Positions 1-8,654 of a DNA stretch of 64,000 bases are shown one piece after another. Below the pieces are notes generated by a model. It worked only from the letters and a program-made list of their open reading frames with translations, was not told the DNA's origin and ran no database searches. Position numbers and translations under genes: made by a program. How positions within the stretch are numbered: position 1 is the stretch's first letter; every line of letters begins with the position of its first letter. The stretch lies in contig CAYYPL010000001.1 in assembly GCA_964473555.1 (NCBI GenBank), forward strand, positions 62,001 through 126,000. The letters are read 5' to 3'. This stretch comes from UBA11400 sp964473555. GTDB taxonomy: Bacteria > Bacteroidota > Rhodothermia > Balneolales > HLUCCA01.

Positions 1-2
1 TC

Positions 3-473
3 TGCGTGGTTCTTAAGAACTATCAGTCTATTCATTCAGGAGAAGTTCGCGACAGGGAGGTTGAACCTATTGATTTTACTCCGGACTACAAGTGCATCGT
101 TGCATATGAGGCAGCTGTAGACCGAACAAACTATTACAATCTGGAACGAATAGAATCTGTTGTAACCCTGATGGAATCGTTCAAACATGTAGACAAGCAT
201 CAGTTTGCGACACCGGATATCTTCGGATTTAACGGTACCAATGACGTCTCTTATTCCATTCATCTTGAGTTGACTCCCAAAGGGAGACTCCTGTTGATTA
301 ATGACTTCCCGTCTGCTGAGGCAGCTATAAACATGACGTCATCGGAGAAAAAGCTTCACCTGAAAGCGGATGTCAACAGCCTGATTCCGGTTGTACGTTT
401 TGTCCGTGGCCTGCCCAATGAGGTAAAAGTGTTAGGGGATCAGGCTCTCATCGATGAATTGAATGCATCGTAA
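3..473 (+). CDS. WYL-domain transcriptional regulator, C-terminal part (gene starts off the left edge)
   Basis: The reading frame is open to the left edge, so the N-terminal part, expected to carry a helix-turn-helix, is missing. The visible part begins with VVLKNYQSIHSG, continues with RDREVEP and then YYNLERIESV. This is the usual start of the WYL ligand-sensing domain (aromatic-rich strand, then RxVEP, then an RI signature). The last 60 or so residues, ending VVRFVRGLPNEVKVLG, resemble the C-terminal extension (WCX) of these regulators. WYL proteins are DNA-binding regulators whose WYL domain is thought to sense nucleotides or nucleic acid. A GTG lies at position 6 but is probably an internal valine, because the family signature starts upstream of it. 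It converges with the ybbP-like gene. The target genes cannot be inferred. Confidence 0.75.
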   Translation, partial: CVVLKNYQSIHSGEVRDREVEPIDFTPDYKCIVAYEAAVDRTNYYNLERIESVVTLMESFKHVDKHQFATPDIFGFNGTNDVSYSIHLELTPKGRLLLINDFPSAEAAINMTSSEKKLHLKADVNSLIPVVRFVRGLPNEVKVLGDQALIDELNAS

Positions 474-683
474 TCATTTGATGGTGGATAAATCAATAAG
501 TATTCCAATTTCAGTGATTAAGCGTCTAAAAATAGATTCATAAAATCCAAACACCTGAAACAGGTATTCTGATTCGACCTGTACAACTCCTACCCCATCA
601 TGCCGTGGTTGGTGTAATGATGCAAGATTTTTTCTGACTAAACCCTGTATCAATTCGGGCTCAGGCTTCGCTTCTGAGTACAT
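474..683 (-). CDS. Possible small protein of 69 residues, weak call
   Basis: An ATG-started frame fills the gap between the WYL gene and the end of the ybbP-like gene, overlapping the latter's last 23 nt. The C-terminal half is hydrophobic and plausible as protein (FQVFGFYESIFRRLITEIG), but I recognise no family. No Shine-Dalgarno sequence precedes the start. It could be a chance frame downstream of ybbP, so I rate it as doubtful. Confidence 0.2.
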   Translation of the reverse strand: MYSEAKPEPELIQGLVRKNLASLHQPRHDGVGVVQVESEYLFQVFGFYESIFRRLITEIGILIDLSTIK

Positions 684-3204
684 TTAATGGACTGCGTTGG
701 TAGATGTCACGGCTATTGATGTGACCTATGCCCATCGTCAACAAAACTACAACGACAACCATAACTACCAGGGTGATGGGCGAAGGAACAAAGGTAGTTT
801 CGAATACGAACCATGCTAATGCCCAGGCACCAAATATGGACAGGGAAATACCCGTCAAAGCGGCCATGCCTCCAAGAACAGCATACTCCACGGACATAAT
901 CTTGAGCACTTGTTGGCTTCTGGCACCAAGTGTTTTTAGCAGCACGGTCTCACGCATCCGCTGAAATCGGCTGGCCACAACTGCCCCTGAAAGCACAATG
1001 AGTCCTGTGATGATACTGAACAGGGCCATAAACTGAATCACAAAACCAACACGTCCTAGGATCGTGTCGACGGTGCTGAGAATCAATGCCAAATCAATAA
1101 TGGAAACATTGCCATATTGACTGATTACCTGGCGCTGTACCAGAGCACCGGTTTCTTTGTCTGGAGCATAAGTCACAAAAACATGGAACTGAGGTGCATC
1201 ATTGAGAATCCCATCAGGAAAGGAGAAAATAAAATTAGGCTGGACTTGTTGCCAGTCAACTTCCCGAATGCTGGTAATCTCAGATTCCAATGGAACGCCC
1301 TGAACATTGAAACGGATACGATCTCCCAGTCCGAGTTTCATGTCCTTGGCCACTCCCTGCTCAATTGAAATTGGTACTATTCCAAAAAAATCATCAAAAT
1401 AAGAGGAATACTCGCCTTCAACGATTTTTTCAGCATCTGTAATCTGAGCCCGATACGTGGCCCGAGATTCACGTCTGTATAACCAGTTTGGGATTCTAAC
1501 CTCCGTACTGTCTGCTTCTCTGATGGACTCAACCGTTTCCCCGTTTATGTGCGTCATTCGCAGTGTTACAATGGGAACGTCCTGACTCACCGGCATATCG
1601 TTTTCTTCCAATATAGCACGGATACCTTCCTTTTGGTCGGTCTGAATGTCGTACAGTACCAGATTTGCCTGATTTTCAGAGGAAGTAAGCTCAATCTGAT
1701 TCAGTAGCATATCGCGCGTCAAGAACAACGTAGATATCAGAAAGGTGCCAAACCCAAGTGTGATGATCATAACCAGGGTCTGGTTGTTGGGTCGATACAG
1801 GTTTGCCAGGCCTTGCCGAACCGTGTAACTGGCGTTTTGAGGCATCCATATTCTTGCAGCTCGTACAATGAAATACCCGATCAGTCCCAGCAAACCAAAA
1901 GCCAGAACGATGGCACCAAAGAATCCCAATCCTATTTTTATGTCACCGGTCAATGCCAGAGAGGTGCCTAAAATACCTAGCGCTACGAGTGCGTAAATCA
2001 ACCAGGTGTATGGATCTTTAGATGTGCGCGTATCGGCATCCACATTTCGTCGGATTGCCCGAAGCGGTGAAATGTTCCTGATTCCGATGAGAGGTTGCAG
2101 GGCAAATAGTGCTGTAATTGACATCCCGATTGCGAATCCGGATATCACAGCACCCCATGAAATCCCAAACTCAATCTCGATGGGCAGGAAGTCAGATAAC
2201 ACTACCGGGACAATGCGCTGGACTCCGATTCCGATCATAGATCCGATCAGTGCACCCAATATTCCCATTCCAATGGCCTGGATCACGTATATCCCCAATG
2301 CCTGTTTCATGGAAACACCCACGCAACGCAATACGGCAACCGTATCCACTTTTCGCTGGATGTAAACATGGATGGAACTGGCAATGCCCAATCCACCGAG
2401 TAACAACGCGACAAATCCGACCAGATTCAGAAAATTCGTCAGATTTGTCAGGGATCTGCCGAGCGATTGTTTTCGGTCTTCCACTGTGTCTGCATCGAAA
2501 CGGTTTGCTTCAACTACAGGCTCAATGCGTTTGACAAGTTCCTGCACATCGACTGAATCATCAAATTTGAAATACTGATTGTAGTACAGCTGGCTTCCTC
2601 GCTGGATAAGTCCGGTAGCCTGTATGGTCTGACCTGGGATAAAAACTCTGGGTCCGGTTATACCTTGTGCCAGACTCTCTCCCGGGATCGAAATCAAGCT
2701 TCCCGCAATTGAATAGGTAACCAAACCGACCTTGACAGAATCACCTATCTCGAGGTCGTATTGGATCATCAAGGTTTCATCGACCAGAGCGAGATGATCG
2801 GCAGAACGAAACTGCGCCACAACTCCTGCCGGACGTGTCTCGAGTTCACCATAGAACGGAAAATTGCCTTGAATCGCTCGTATTTGCGACAATCTGGTGC
2901 CATTGTTTTTTGGAAAAAATACCATGGATGAAAATCGAACCTCACTGGCCTGCTCCCCGCCGATGGAATCAAACAAAGCAATCATCTCCGGAGGAAACTC
3001 CATTCTTCCATCGATCTCAAGGTCGGCACCGAGCAACGTTTTGGCCTGCTCGTCAATGGCTCTGTCTAAATTGTCGCCAAAAGAGGTAATGGACACCAAT
3101 GCGGCCACCCCAAGTACGATACTGGACACGAAAAGCATTAACTTACCGAGACTTGACCTGCTTTCCCGCCAAGCCATTTTCCAAACAAACGGATTTGAAA
3201 TCAT
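661..3204 (-). CDS. ybbP: YbbP-type ABC transporter permease (FtsX/MacB_PCD family)
   Basis: This 847-residue integral membrane protein has the duplicated FtsX/MacB permease layout. It runs TM helix 1 (residues about 20-40), a large periplasmic MacB_PCD-like domain (about 45-245), a three-helix FtsX block (about 255-380), two further hydrophobic pairs (about 400-460), a second TM and periplasmic domain (about 480-710), and a final three-helix FtsX block to the C terminus. The length and double layout fit E. coli YbbP (about 800 residues) rather than LolC/E. With YbbA it forms a type VII (MacB-like) ABC system that works mechanically on the periplasmic side, and the substrate is not established. 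Its start overlaps the end of ybbA by 4 nt, so the two are translationally coupled. The divergent tesA gene next door supports the assignment. Confidence 0.88.
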   Translation of the reverse strand: MISNPFVWKMAWRESRSSLGKLMLFVSSIVLGVAALVSITSFGDNLDRAIDEQAKTLLGADLEIDGRMEFPPEMIALFDSIGGEQASEVRFSSMVFFPKNNGTRLSQIRAIQGNFPFYGELETRPAGVVAQFRSADHLALVDETLMIQYDLEIGDSVKVGLVTYSIAGSLISIPGESLAQGITGPRVFIPGQTIQATGLIQRGSQLYYNQYFKFDDSVDVQELVKRIEPVVEANRFDADTVEDRKQSLGRSLTNLTNFLNLVGFVALLLGGLGIASSIHVYIQRKVDTVAVLRCVGVSMKQALGIYVIQAIGMGILGALIGSMIGIGVQRIVPVVLSDFLPIEIEFGISWGAVISGFAIGMSITALFALQPLIGIRNISPLRAIRRNVDADTRTSKDPYTWLIYALVALGILGTSLALTGDIKIGLGFFGAIVLAFGLLGLIGYFIVRAARIWMPQNASYTVRQGLANLYRPNNQTLVMIITLGFGTFLISTLFLTRDMLLNQIELTSSENQANLVLYDIQTDQKEGIRAILEENDMPVSQDVPIVTLRMTHINGETVESIREADSTEVRIPNWLYRRESRATYRAQITDAEKIVEGEYSSYFDDFFGIVPISIEQGVAKDMKLGLGDRIRFNVQGVPLESEITSIREVDWQQVQPNFIFSFPDGILNDAPQFHVFVTYAPDKETGALVQRQVISQYGNVSIIDLALILSTVDTILGRVGFVIQFMALFSIITGLIVLSGAVVASRFQRMRETVLLKTLGARSQQVLKIMSVEYAVLGGMAALTGISLSIFGAWALAWFVFETTFVPSPITLVVMVVVVVLLTMGIGHINSRDIYQRSPLNVLRSEA

Positions 3205-3905
3205 AGAGTCGCAGCCTCCATAGCCGGTGCATGCAATGTCAGTTCATCGGAAGCTACGTGTCCGTTTCGAAGTCTGATGATACGGTGGGTTTTTGCTGCA
3301 AGTTCCAGGTCGTGAGTTACCAAGATCAGCGTTGTTCCTGCATCTCGGTTGAGGTCAAAAAGAAGTGATTCAATAGACTCACTGGTATCGGTATCCAGAT
3401 TTCCGGTTGGTTCGTCGGCAAACAGAAGTACTGGTTTGTTTATGAATGCCCTGGCAATAGCAACCCGTTGCTGCTCACCACCGGATAACTGAGTAGGGTA
3501 GTGATGGGTTCGATCGCCCAATCCAACTCGTTCCAGTAGTTCTTGGGCTTCTTTCTGAACATTACCTTGCCCCCGAAGTTCCATGGGAACCATCACATTC
3601 TCCAGCGCCGTAAGTGTTGGAATCAGCTGGAAACTTTGAAACACAAAACCGACCAATTCATTTCGGATCGCAGCCAGTTCATCCTCCGACTTACCCTTGA
3701 GACTTTTTCCTGCTATGGATATTTCACCCTTGCTGGGGGTATCCAATCCGGCGCATAAACCTAATAAAGTGGTTTTACCGGACCCTGATGGACCCACAAT
3801 CGAACAAACTTGTCCATCGGGAACCTCGAAATGGATATTGTGTAATACTTCCAGTTCGCGGTCTCCACTTCGGTATACTTTTGAAATATGTTCTACGTTG
3901 AGCAT
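3201..3905 (-). CDS. ybbA: YbbA-type ABC transporter ATP-binding protein
   Basis: A 234-residue ATPase of the MacB/LolD/YbbA type, complete for its family. Visible motifs are Walker A GPSGSGKTT (38-46), Q-loop Gln90, signature LSGGE (140-144), Walker B LLFADEPTGNLD (from about 160) and the switch histidine in LVTHD (198). The DEPTGNLD form is characteristic of this subfamily. It should supply ATP hydrolysis to the permease encoded immediately downstream. The ATG at 3905 gives a normal N terminus (MLNVEHISKVY). The gene is first in a two-gene operon and is separated from divergent tesA by about 215 bp that must carry both promoters. Confidence 0.92.
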   Translation of the reverse strand: MLNVEHISKVYRSGDRELEVLHNIHFEVPDGQVCSIVGPSGSGKTTLLGLCAGLDTPSKGEISIAGKSLKGKSEDELAAIRNELVGFVFQSFQLIPTLTALENVMVPMELRGQGNVQKEAQELLERVGLGDRTHHYPTQLSGGEQQRVAIARAFINKPVLLFADEPTGNLDTDTSESIESLLFDLNRDAGTTLILVTHDLELAAKTHRIIRLRNGHVASDELTLHAPAMEAATL

Positions 3906-4120
3906 GTAAATAAATGATCAGATTAACAGTGTATCGTCCACCACGGACAACGATAACGGAAATTCAGCTAATTTGGTTCAGCAATTGATCGGTTTTTATA
4001 GTTATTTGTGGTTCCAAAGCCGATCTCGCATAACTTTTTACGATACCTTGTCAGAAATTGGAATCATAATGTGCGCTTGAATGGTTATCATCACAAACTA
4101 CCTTACTAACGACCATCCCA

Positions 4121-4900
4121 ATGAGATCCATACCCATTCTCAAAGACATCATCGAAGCCTTTAAAAACTGGCTGAGGGAACAGCAGCCAGAATTGGTTCC
4201 AATCCCTGTGAAATCAGAGAAGAAGCAAAACAAACCCAATCCATTGAATCGGTTCACCCCGGTGAGTCTATTTGCCGTACTGTTTCTCGTAATCTCTCAG
4301 ACTGTTTCAGCAACTCCATCCCATGAAATGGATTCCGCTGGTGATCGGCCCAAAACAATCTTATTTCTTGGCGACAGTATTACTGCAGGTTATGGATTAG
4401 ACCAATCACAGGCATTCCCGGCTTTGGTGCAAGAAAAAATTGATGCGCTTAAGCTGAATTACGCGGTGGTCAATGCCGGACTCAGCGGAGAAACCTCTTC
4501 AGGTGGGCTTCGGCGCGTTGGCTGGTTACTTCGCTCAAAAGTGGATGTACTGGTTCTGGAACTTGGAGCCAATGACGGACTGCGGGGTATAGATCTGACC
4601 GTCACGAGGAGTAATCTTCAAGAGATTATCAACCAGGCGCGGAAGGCTAATCCAGATGTGACTGTGATCGTAGCTGGTATGCAGGTACCTCCCAATCTCG
4701 GACAGGTCTATACCAATGAATTCCGTCAGATTTTTCCCGATCTGGCCAAAAAGAACAATGCTAAACTTATTCCTTTTATTCTGGAGGGAGTCGCGGGCGA
4801 GCCTGAATTGAACTTATCTGATGGCATCCATCCTAGTGCTGAGGGACACAAAATTCTGGCAGAAACGGTTTGGAAGGTCTTAAGGCCAATTTTACTGTAA
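4121..4900 (+). CDS. tesA: TesA-like arylesterase / lysophospholipase (SGNH hydrolase)
   Basis: An SGNH/GDSL hydrolase closest to the TesA (thioesterase I / lysophospholipase L1 / arylesterase) branch. Block I is FLGDSITAGYG with nucleophile Ser86, the Gly of block II sits in the NAGLSGETSSGG region, block III is GANDG (149-153), and block V is DGIHPSAEGHK with catalytic Asp234 and His237. Divergence from ybbA-ybbP is the same arrangement as in E. coli. The odd feature is the N terminus. About 48 mostly charged residues precede the hydrophobic export segment (SLFAVLFLVISQTVSA), whereas TesA normally begins with a short signal peptide. A downstream GTG (4261) would remove the extension but leave no basic n-region, so I keep the ATG. 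Confidence 0.88.
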   Translation: MRSIPILKDIIEAFKNWLREQQPELVPIPVKSEKKQNKPNPLNRFTPVSLFAVLFLVISQTVSATPSHEMDSAGDRPKTILFLGDSITAGYGLDQSQAFPALVQEKIDALKLNYAVVNAGLSGETSSGGLRRVGWLLRSKVDVLVLELGANDGLRGIDLTVTRSNLQEIINQARKANPDVTVIVAGMQVPPNLGQVYTNEFRQIFPDLAKKNNAKLIPFILEGVAGEPELNLSDGIHPSAEGHKILAETVWKVLRPILL

Positions 4901-4943
4901 GTGTCCTTTGAATGATTGACACCGTGAATTTCCAAGTAAATAT

Positions 4944-4990
4944 TTGCAACTAACTTGCATTTGATTGGTCTAATTGCTACTATGTTGCAT
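4944..4990 (+). promoter_or_regulatory. Two tandem operator-like palindromes 30 nt apart
   Basis: The 17-mers at 4944-4960 (TTGCAACTAACTTGCAT) and 4974-4990 (TTGCTACTATGTTGCAT) match at 14 of 17 positions and start exactly 30 nt apart. Each has TTGC and GCA arms around an A/T-rich centre, and the first contains TGCAA-N5-TTGCA. They end 65 nt before the ATG of the lipoprotein that precedes the TonB-dependent receptor. Tandem palindromes at helical spacing upstream of a receptor gene are typical of repressor binding. A metal-sensing Fur/Zur-family repressor is a guess from the target genes, not from a known consensus. Confidence 0.5.
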
Positions 4991-5055
4991 CTAGGTAGTT
5001 ACCCGTACAACAATGATGGGTAAACAAAGTAACTTCCATAAACCTCTGCAACGAT

Positions 5056-5490
5056 ATGACAAACAGCATCAAACTTCTTCTTATAGCCTTGGTTGTTTCC
5101 CTCAGTGTTACTGCCTGTAAAAAAGCGCACGACGATGACCATCTTGACATCGGTGGCTTCAGGATTATCTCCAATGGTCAGGTTATTGCTGAGCAAAATG
5201 GAACTACAGTAACGAGCTCGATTTTAGTACCTCGTCAGACTACATCAACGGCTATGACCGTAGAGTTCAGAGACCCAGAAGGGGACATCCTGAATATCAC
5301 GGATGATGATCTGTATATGGAAATTGATACCAACAACCCAGGTGTTGTTACCGCTCAAAACGTTTCAGGTTCCAGATGGTCATTTACGTTGACTGGTGTT
5401 GGACAGGGATCAGCGGGGATTACCATCAAATTGATGCATGGAAATCACGCTGATTTCGAGTCAAGGAGCATTCCGGTTACGGTCAATTGA
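5056..5490 (+). CDS. Small exported lipoprotein upstream of a TonB-dependent receptor
   Basis: A 144-residue protein with a type II signal peptide: hydrophobic residues 5-19 and lipobox SVTAC, so the mature protein starts at Cys21. The mature N terminus is rich in potential metal ligands (HDDDHLD). The remainder looks like a beta-sandwich, with strands around VEFRDPEGDILNITDDD and a C-terminal LMHGNHADFESRSIPV. I do not recognise a named family, but similar small His/Asp-rich lipoproteins are found beside TonB-dependent receptors in this phylum. It is first in a + strand cluster of three exported proteins, 92 nt before the receptor. A role in capturing a metal or metal complex at the cell surface is inference. 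Confidence 0.65.
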   Translation: MTNSIKLLLIALVVSLSVTACKKAHDDDHLDIGGFRIISNGQVIAEQNGTTVTSSILVPRQTTSTAMTVEFRDPEGDILNITDDDLYMEIDTNNPGVVTAQNVSGSRWSFTLTGVGQGSAGITIKLMHGNHADFESRSIPVTVN

Positions 5491-5582
5491 TTGCACTGTG
5501 AAGTCAATTCGTAAAAAGTAGTTATCTGTCAATTTTAGACCGTTAACCGCTTTATATTCAGATTTTATTACCTGTTTCTGAG

Positions 5583-7886
5583 ATGAATCGTATGGCCTAC
5601 AATTTCTGTCCAGATTTACCAGTGGCGACTCTCCTAAGAGTTGCCATTGTTGTTTTTTTGGGGACACTCGTAACTCCGATTTCGTCTGCATCTCAGGTTA
5701 CCAAAGAGAGATGGAACAGCGAATTGATCCAGCAATCCGATCGCGGTATGATTCGTGGCCACATCACCGACGCCCGAACCGGTGAACCGGTTGGATGGAC
5801 GGTTGTCCAGTTGGTGGAAGCGAAGAGAAATGTCACTGCGCACGAAGACGGACATTACATGTTCGCGAATATCATTCCAGGCGAATATACGTTGCGAACC
5901 CAAAGAGTCGGATATGAGTCTGATACGTTCGTAGTAAGAATACAAGCCGGGGATACCCTGGAGTTCGATATCAAACTTAACCCTACTTCTTTCAGGTCCA
6001 GAGCAATTGAGGTAGTTGGCGAGCGGGTAAACACCAGTGAGCTTCAGGTGAGTCGTAGAATCGATGGCAAAGAACTTCGTCAGCAATTAGGTAGAACCCT
6101 TGCAGAAACGCTTCAGAACGAACCAGGAATGAGTCAAAGCAGTATGGGTCCGGCGCCTGCCAGACCCGTTTTGCGTGGGCTGAGTGGTGACCGGCTTCTG
6201 GTCCTGGAAGATGGCAGAACCACAGGAGATATTTCATCGTCTTCACCAGATCACGCGCTGGCCATTGATCCGATTAATTCCAATCATATCGAGATACTCC
6301 GTGGACCAGCCGCATTGGTCTACAGCTCCAACGCAACGGCAGGCGTTGTGAATGTGGTCAGAGGACAGATTCCAAACGAGTTGCCTGAACATTTCCATGG
6401 TGCGTTCAGCCTGCAAGGTGAATCTGTAAACTCGGGACTCTCCGGCGGAGCCTCATCCTATGGGTCATTCGGTCGTACTGGAATCAGGGCTGATTTCGGA
6501 TTCCGGACTGCATCCGATATTCAAACGCCCGAAGGAAAACTAGATAATACCAGCATCCGTAATATACATGGTGCCATTGGAGTTGCCCGAATCCTAGATT
6601 GGGGAACATTTGGTACGTCCGCCAATTTCTACAGAAGTGGGTACGGGATTCCGGGTGATTTCATTGGGTCGCATCCAAAGGGTGTCAAAATAAATCTGCA
6701 ACGTGCACAGGTTGATAGCCGTTTTGAGCGACATTTCAAATCAGGATCAGTACGACGCTGGACGCTCGACTACACCTTTTCTCATTATTACCATGAAGAG
6801 TTAGAAAATAATCCATTCACCGGTAACTTTGATTTGGTTGGATCTGAATACAGTTTATTTACCAATACACTAAACGCCAGAGTGTATCACGATGTGCCAG
6901 GCATTCTAAATCGTGGTGTAGCTGGATTTTTAGCTGAGCATCGAAATTTTATTGCAGGTGGACTCACATTCACCCCTCAAACCAACGAAATACGGTCCGC
7001 GGTTTATACCTACCAGCAGTGGCGAAGTGATTCCTGGAACGTACAATCGGGGCTCAGAGCGGATGTTGCCAGCGTAATGCCAGTGAGAGAGTCTGTCACG
7101 GCGTTCGGCTTCCGCCGCCAACGGGATTTTGTGAATGTATCGGGTGGCGTTTCTGCTGAATACTCCATTTCTGAACCCCTTTCTACATCGATTTCAGTGA
7201 TGAGAACCATCAGAATGCCTGGAATTGAAGAACTTTTTACCGAGGGGCCACACTTACCTGCCTACTCTTTCGAAGTCGGTAATCCGGATCTGAACGAGGA
7301 AGTGGGGCATGGGGTTGAATGGTCTGTTAGATACGCAACTGACAAGATCGGATTTCAGAATTCCTGGTACCTGACTGATTTCTCAAATTACCTATATCCC
7401 CGAAATACCGGGGAACTGAGTGTCCGCAGACCTCTTCCCGTTTACCAGATCACTGGTGACAAAGCCCAGCTGTGGGGAACTGAATTTTTAATGGAAGTTG
7501 AACTCTCGAAATCTGTTTCGATGGATGCTACCCTAAGCTATGTCGAAGGTCGGTTGACCAAGGCAGAAACTCCACTGCCCTTCATTCCACCACTTGCAGG
7601 AAAGGTTGATGTTCAGTACACCTTGCGAGGTCTAACCGTCGGTGGAAGTGTTCGCTTTGCCAGCCGTCAGGACCGACTCGGTGAATTTGAAGAACCAACG
7701 CAGGCCTATCAGGTTTATGACCTCATTACTCAGTACATCATTCATCGGGGAATGTTTTTGCACACACTATCAGTGATCGGCGAAAACATCACCAACGCCA
7801 CCTATCGGATGCATTTGTCACGGGTGAAGTCCATCATGCCGGAGCCTGGTAGAAATATTAAACTCCTTTACAGGGTGTACTTTTAG
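5583..7886 (+). CDS. TonB-dependent outer-membrane receptor with carboxypeptidase-regulatory-like domain
   Basis: A 767-residue receptor. Residues 1-37 form a signal peptide (LLRVAIVVFLGTLVTPISSA). Residues about 55-135 form a CarboxypepD_reg-like beta-sandwich (GHITDARTGEPVG, then PGEYTLRTQRVGYE). Residues about 150-270 form the plug, with VLRGLSGDRLLVLEDG and IEILRGPAALVYSSNATAGVVNVV. The rest is the beta-barrel, ending with the aromatic residue of KLLYRVYF expected of an outer-membrane protein. It imports a substrate using energy from TonB (a tonB gene lies at 55.6-56.3 kb). No SusD partner is present, which argues against glycan import. The two flanking lipoproteins and the upstream paired palindromes suggest a metal or cofactor, by inference only. 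The ATG at 5583 gives a proper signal peptide. Confidence 0.9.
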   Translation: MNRMAYNFCPDLPVATLLRVAIVVFLGTLVTPISSASQVTKERWNSELIQQSDRGMIRGHITDARTGEPVGWTVVQLVEAKRNVTAHEDGHYMFANIIPGEYTLRTQRVGYESDTFVVRIQAGDTLEFDIKLNPTSFRSRAIEVVGERVNTSELQVSRRIDGKELRQQLGRTLAETLQNEPGMSQSSMGPAPARPVLRGLSGDRLLVLEDGRTTGDISSSSPDHALAIDPINSNHIEILRGPAALVYSSNATAGVVNVVRGQIPNELPEHFHGAFSLQGESVNSGLSGGASSYGSFGRTGIRADFGFRTASDIQTPEGKLDNTSIRNIHGAIGVARILDWGTFGTSANFYRSGYGIPGDFIGSHPKGVKINLQRAQVDSRFERHFKSGSVRRWTLDYTFSHYYHEELENNPFTGNFDLVGSEYSLFTNTLNARVYHDVPGILNRGVAGFLAEHRNFIAGGLTFTPQTNEIRSAVYTYQQWRSDSWNVQSGLRADVASVMPVRESVTAFGFRRQRDFVNVSGGVSAEYSISEPLSTSISVMRTIRMPGIEELFTEGPHLPAYSFEVGNPDLNEEVGHGVEWSVRYATDKIGFQNSWYLTDFSNYLYPRNTGELSVRRPLPVYQITGDKAQLWGTEFLMEVELSKSVSMDATLSYVEGRLTKAETPLPFIPPLAGKVDVQYTLRGLTVGGSVRFASRQDRLGEFEEPTQAYQVYDLITQYIIHRGMFLHTLSVIGENITNATYRMHLSRVKSIMPEPGRNIKLLYRVYF

Positions 7887-7906
7887 ATAGTTTGAAGTAT
7901 ATTCGA

Positions 7907-8512
7907 ATGAATAACCCTAAAACTCATTCAATGATGCGTCAAACCTTTCAAACCTTATCTATTGCACTCATACTTGCTGTTTTGATTACCGCTTGCTCTT
8001 CCAATACTGAGCAGCAAAATTCTGATGCGCAACACATTCAAGTACTTTCTCCGGAATCTGCTTTTTTTCAATCACTCGCCGATCGTTGCGGAGACACCTA
8101 CTATGGTGAATCTGTATATCCGGATAATCCAGAACACGAGCTCTACGGAGCTTCACTAAAAATGACCATCGAGTCGTGCACCGAGAACCAGATCAGAATC
8201 CCATTTCAGGTTAACGATGACAAGTCCCGAACCTGGATACTTACGTTGTCAGACGAAGGGTTGCTCTTCAAGCACGACCATAGATACGAAGACGGAACTC
8301 CTCACGAACTCACCAATTATGGGGGTTGGGCTACCGATGGTGGGAGCGCTACACGTATGTCTTTTCCTGCTGATGCCGAAATAGCAGAACTGTTGCCAGA
8401 GGCTGTCACTAATGTCTGGACCATGGAATTTGACCTGGAAAAAAATCAGTTTACGTATTTTTTACAGAGACATTCCCAGCCACGATATAAAGCTGAGTTT
8501 AGTCTGAACTAG
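7907..8512 (+). CDS. Exported lipoprotein of unknown function downstream of the receptor
   Basis: The frame can start at a TTG at 7892, but the ATG at 7907 or the ATG pair at 7931 better fits a signal peptide. The lipobox LITAC follows a hydrophobic stretch (SIALILAVLITAC). The mature part (about 175 residues) begins with a Ser/Asn/Gln linker and contains a conserved-looking C...C pair (DRCGDTYYG and IESCTEN) and FKHDHRYEDGTPHELTNYGG, rich in His and acidic residues. I recognise no named family. It lies about 20 nt after the receptor stop and is probably cotranscribed with it. Confidence 0.65.
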   Translation: MNNPKTHSMMRQTFQTLSIALILAVLITACSSNTEQQNSDAQHIQVLSPESAFFQSLADRCGDTYYGESVYPDNPEHELYGASLKMTIESCTENQIRIPFQVNDDKSRTWILTLSDEGLLFKHDHRYEDGTPHELTNYGGWATDGGSATRMSFPADAEIAELLPEAVTNVWTMEFDLEKNQFTYFLQRHSQPRYKAEFSLN

Positions 8513-8654
8513 CCAAATTTTCCACGAGCCTGTTTGGATGGGTATGTACGCTGTGCAACACGTTTAACCTACATATCCATGTGAGGTACACATTAAAGTA
8601 ACTCAATAAACGTTTACTCAGGTAACTCCTGTTAACCAAAACGATGAGGATTTA

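Noticed and set aside
2006..2578. Several frames of 60-120 residues on the + strand inside the ybbP gene
   Set aside because: They are antisense shadows of a membrane protein with no ribosome-binding site and no recognisable domain.
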